Source: Williamsia serinedens (GTDB lineage Bacteria; Actinomycetota; Actinomycetes; Mycobacteriales; Mycobacteriaceae). From it: DNA of 64,000 nt. The notes beneath the pieces were generated by a model. It worked only from the letters and a program-made list of their open reading frames with translations, ran no database searches and was not told the DNA's origin. The position numbers and the translations under genes are program-made. The first letter of the stretch is position 1; the number at the start of each line of letters is the position of its first letter. Shown here in pieces: positions 62,794 through 64,000 of this stretch. Location: NCBI RefSeq assembly GCF_024171725.1, contig NZ_JAMTCG010000006.1:248001-312000 (forward strand), in the 5' to 3' direction.

Positions 62794-63717
62794 ATGACCG
62801 CCGCGGCGCCACCTGATCGCCACGTCGACGAACTGCGGATCCTGGAGGCCGAGGCCGTCCACATCATCCGCGAGGTCGTCGCGGAGCTCGAGCGACCGGT
62901 GCTGTTGTTCTCGGCCGGCAAGGACTCGATCGTCCTGCTGCGACTGGCCGAGAAGGCGTTCCGTCCCGCACCGATGCCGTTCCCGGTGCTGCACGTCGAC
63001 ACCGGCCACAACTTCGACGAGGTCGTCGAGTTCCGGGATCGGCGGGTGTCCGGCGCCGGGCACCAGCTCATCGTGGCGTCGGTGCAGGACTCCATCGACG
63101 CGGGCCGTGTGACGGAGGTCGGCGGACCCTCCGGGTCCCGCAACCGGCTGCAGACGCGAACACTGTTGGACGCGTTGGAGTCCGGACGGTTCGACGCGGC
63201 GTTCGGCGGCGCACGTCGCGACGAGGAGCGCGCCCGCGCGAAGGAACGTGTGCTCAGCTTCCGCGACGAGTTCGGGCAGTGGGACCCCCGTGCCCAACGT
63301 CCGGAACCGTGGGCGCTCTACAACGGCCGCATCCGGCGCGGCGAGCAGGTGCGGGTGTTCCCCCTCAGCAACTGGACCGAGGTCGACGTGTGGCGCTACA
63401 TCGCGCTCGAGGGACTCGAACTGCCGTCGATCTACTTCGCTCACCGACGGGAGGTCTTCGAGCGCGACGGCATCCTGCTCGCCACGTCCCGGTTCACCGC
63501 GCCCCGCGACGGCGAGACCGCACGCGTCGAGACGGTCCGCTACCGGACCGTCGGCGACCTGACGATCACCGGCGCGGTGCGCTCGGACGCCGCCGACATC
63601 GATGCGGTGATCTCCGAGATCTCCGCCGCGACCGTGTCCGAGCGCGGCGAGACCCGCGCGGACGATCGGACGTCGGTCGCGGCGATGGAGGATCGCAAGC
63701 GGGAGGGGTACTTCTGA
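62794..63717 (+). CDS. cysD: Sulfate adenylyltransferase subunit 2
   Basis: 307 residues. The PP-loop pyrophosphatase motif is [37 protein letters not shown] and the late [21 protein letters not shown] are typical CysD. With CysN it makes adenosine 5'-phosphosulfate from sulfate and ATP for sulfur assimilation. A GAGGAG ribosome site precedes the ATG. The stop shares one base with the cysN start (TGATG), giving tight coupling. Confidence 0.96.
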   Translation: MTAAAPPDRHVDELRILEAEAVHIIREVVAELERPVLLFSAGKDSIVLLRLAEKAFRPAPMPFPVLHVDTGHNFDEVVEFRDRRVSGAGHQLIVASVQDSIDAGRVTEVGGPSGSRNRLQTRTLLDALESGRFDAAFGGARRDEERARAKERVLSFRDEFGQWDPRAQRPEPWALYNGRIRRGEQVRVFPLSNWTEVDVWRYIALEGLELPSIYFAHRREVFERDGILLATSRFTAPRDGETARVETVRYRTVGDLTITGAVRSDAADIDAVISEISAATVSERGETRADDRTSVAAMEDRKREGYF

Positions 63718-64000
63718 TGGCAGCACGACGCGAACTGCTCCGTCTGGCCACGGCCGGCTCGGTCGACGACGGCAAGAGCACCCTCATCGGTCGTCTCATG
63801 TACGACACCGACAGCCTGCCGCTGGACCATCTCGAGGCGGTCCGACGCGACGGCGTCCCCGATCTCGCCGCGCTCTCCGACGGACTGCGCGCCGAGCAGG
63901 AGCAGGGCATCACGATCGATGTGGCGTACCGGTTCTTCTCGACCGAGGCGCGCAGCTACATCCTCGCCGACACGCCCGGACACGAGCGGTACACGCGCAA
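63717..64000 (+). CDS. cysN: Sulfate adenylyltransferase subunit 1 (GTPase), 3' truncated by window end
   Basis: The first 94 residues are visible. The G1 box is [18 protein letters not shown], the switch region is [15 protein letters not shown] and the G3 box begins [10 protein letters not shown], all typical of CysN/NodQ GTPases of the EF-Tu family. GTP hydrolysis drives sulfate activation by CysD. Whether an APS kinase (CysC) is fused at the C-terminus, common in actinobacteria, lies beyond the window. The ATG overlaps the cysD stop by one base. Confidence 0.95.
   Translation, partial: MAARRELLRLATAGSVDDGKSTLIGRLMYDTDSLPLDHLEAVRRDGVPDLAALSDGLRAEQEQGITIDVAYRFFSTEARSYILADTPGHERYTR

Overview
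The window is GC-rich, densely coded chromosomal DNA from an actinobacterium. Gene order follows the Mycobacterium tuberculosis Rv3649-Rv3688c block: helicase tail, Tad pilus genes, 6C RNA, HAD hydrolase, Ms1-type RNA, dpp, acs, marP, nth, crp, RidA, two ArsA-like ATPases, whiB4, ponA2. That synteny, the Ms1-like RNA and frequent GTG starts point to a mycolic-acid bacterium (Mycobacteriales). A Gordonia/Williamsia/Rhodococcus-type genus is my inference, not a proof. I see no integrase, IS element or CRISPR array.

Layout. 1-8.5 kb: helicase C-terminus, then Flp/Tad pilus genes on the minus strand, split by a diguanylate cyclase and two paralogous glycosyltransferases. 8.5-10.1 kb: two structured RNAs (6C on minus, Ms1-like on plus) flank a HAD phosphatase. 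10.1-16.2 kb: Fic-like protein and a dipeptide ABC transporter. 16.4-26.7 kb: acs with a Crp-like site, nhaA, benzoate-type permease with its XRE-cupin regulator and a tandem operator, holin-like protein, epoxide hydrolase, then the coupled minus-strand run nth-thioredoxin-NUDIX-marP. 26.8-29.4 kb: small membrane protein, crp, amidase.

29.4-42.6 kb is accessory relative to M. tuberculosis: a tandem cold-shock-domain protein, a Ni/Co transporter, a UDG-like protein, and a fluoride-resistance island. The island has a ClC with fluoride-type residues, a sulfite module (LysR, sulfite oxidase, TDT exporter), a fluoride riboswitch, two CrcB/Fluc genes, UspA, histidine phosphatase, and an oppositely oriented operon DUF5313-enolase-phosphoglycerate mutase. 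Export proteins plus spare copies of fluoride-sensitive glycolytic steps make a coherent detoxification unit.

42.7-52.9 kb returns to the conserved order: MBL hydrolase, RidA, a 54-residue DUF4177 protein, paired ArsA ATPases, WhiB4, PonA2, YqeY, metallophosphoesterase, then an ABC-2 membrane protein controlled by a divergent TetR and tRNA-Pro. 53-64 kb: truncated globin, rifamycin ADP-ribosyltransferase Arr, an ABC exporter whose ATPase is fused to a secreted-type hydrolase, PRISE reductase, VKOR, F420-type oxidoreductase with an APH-like kinase, GAF-ANTAR regulator, and cysDN (cut by the window end).

Two habits recur. Operon genes overlap by 4 bases (GTGA/ATGA). Many first genes have a TANNNT box 6-7 bases before the start codon, as expected of leaderless transcripts.
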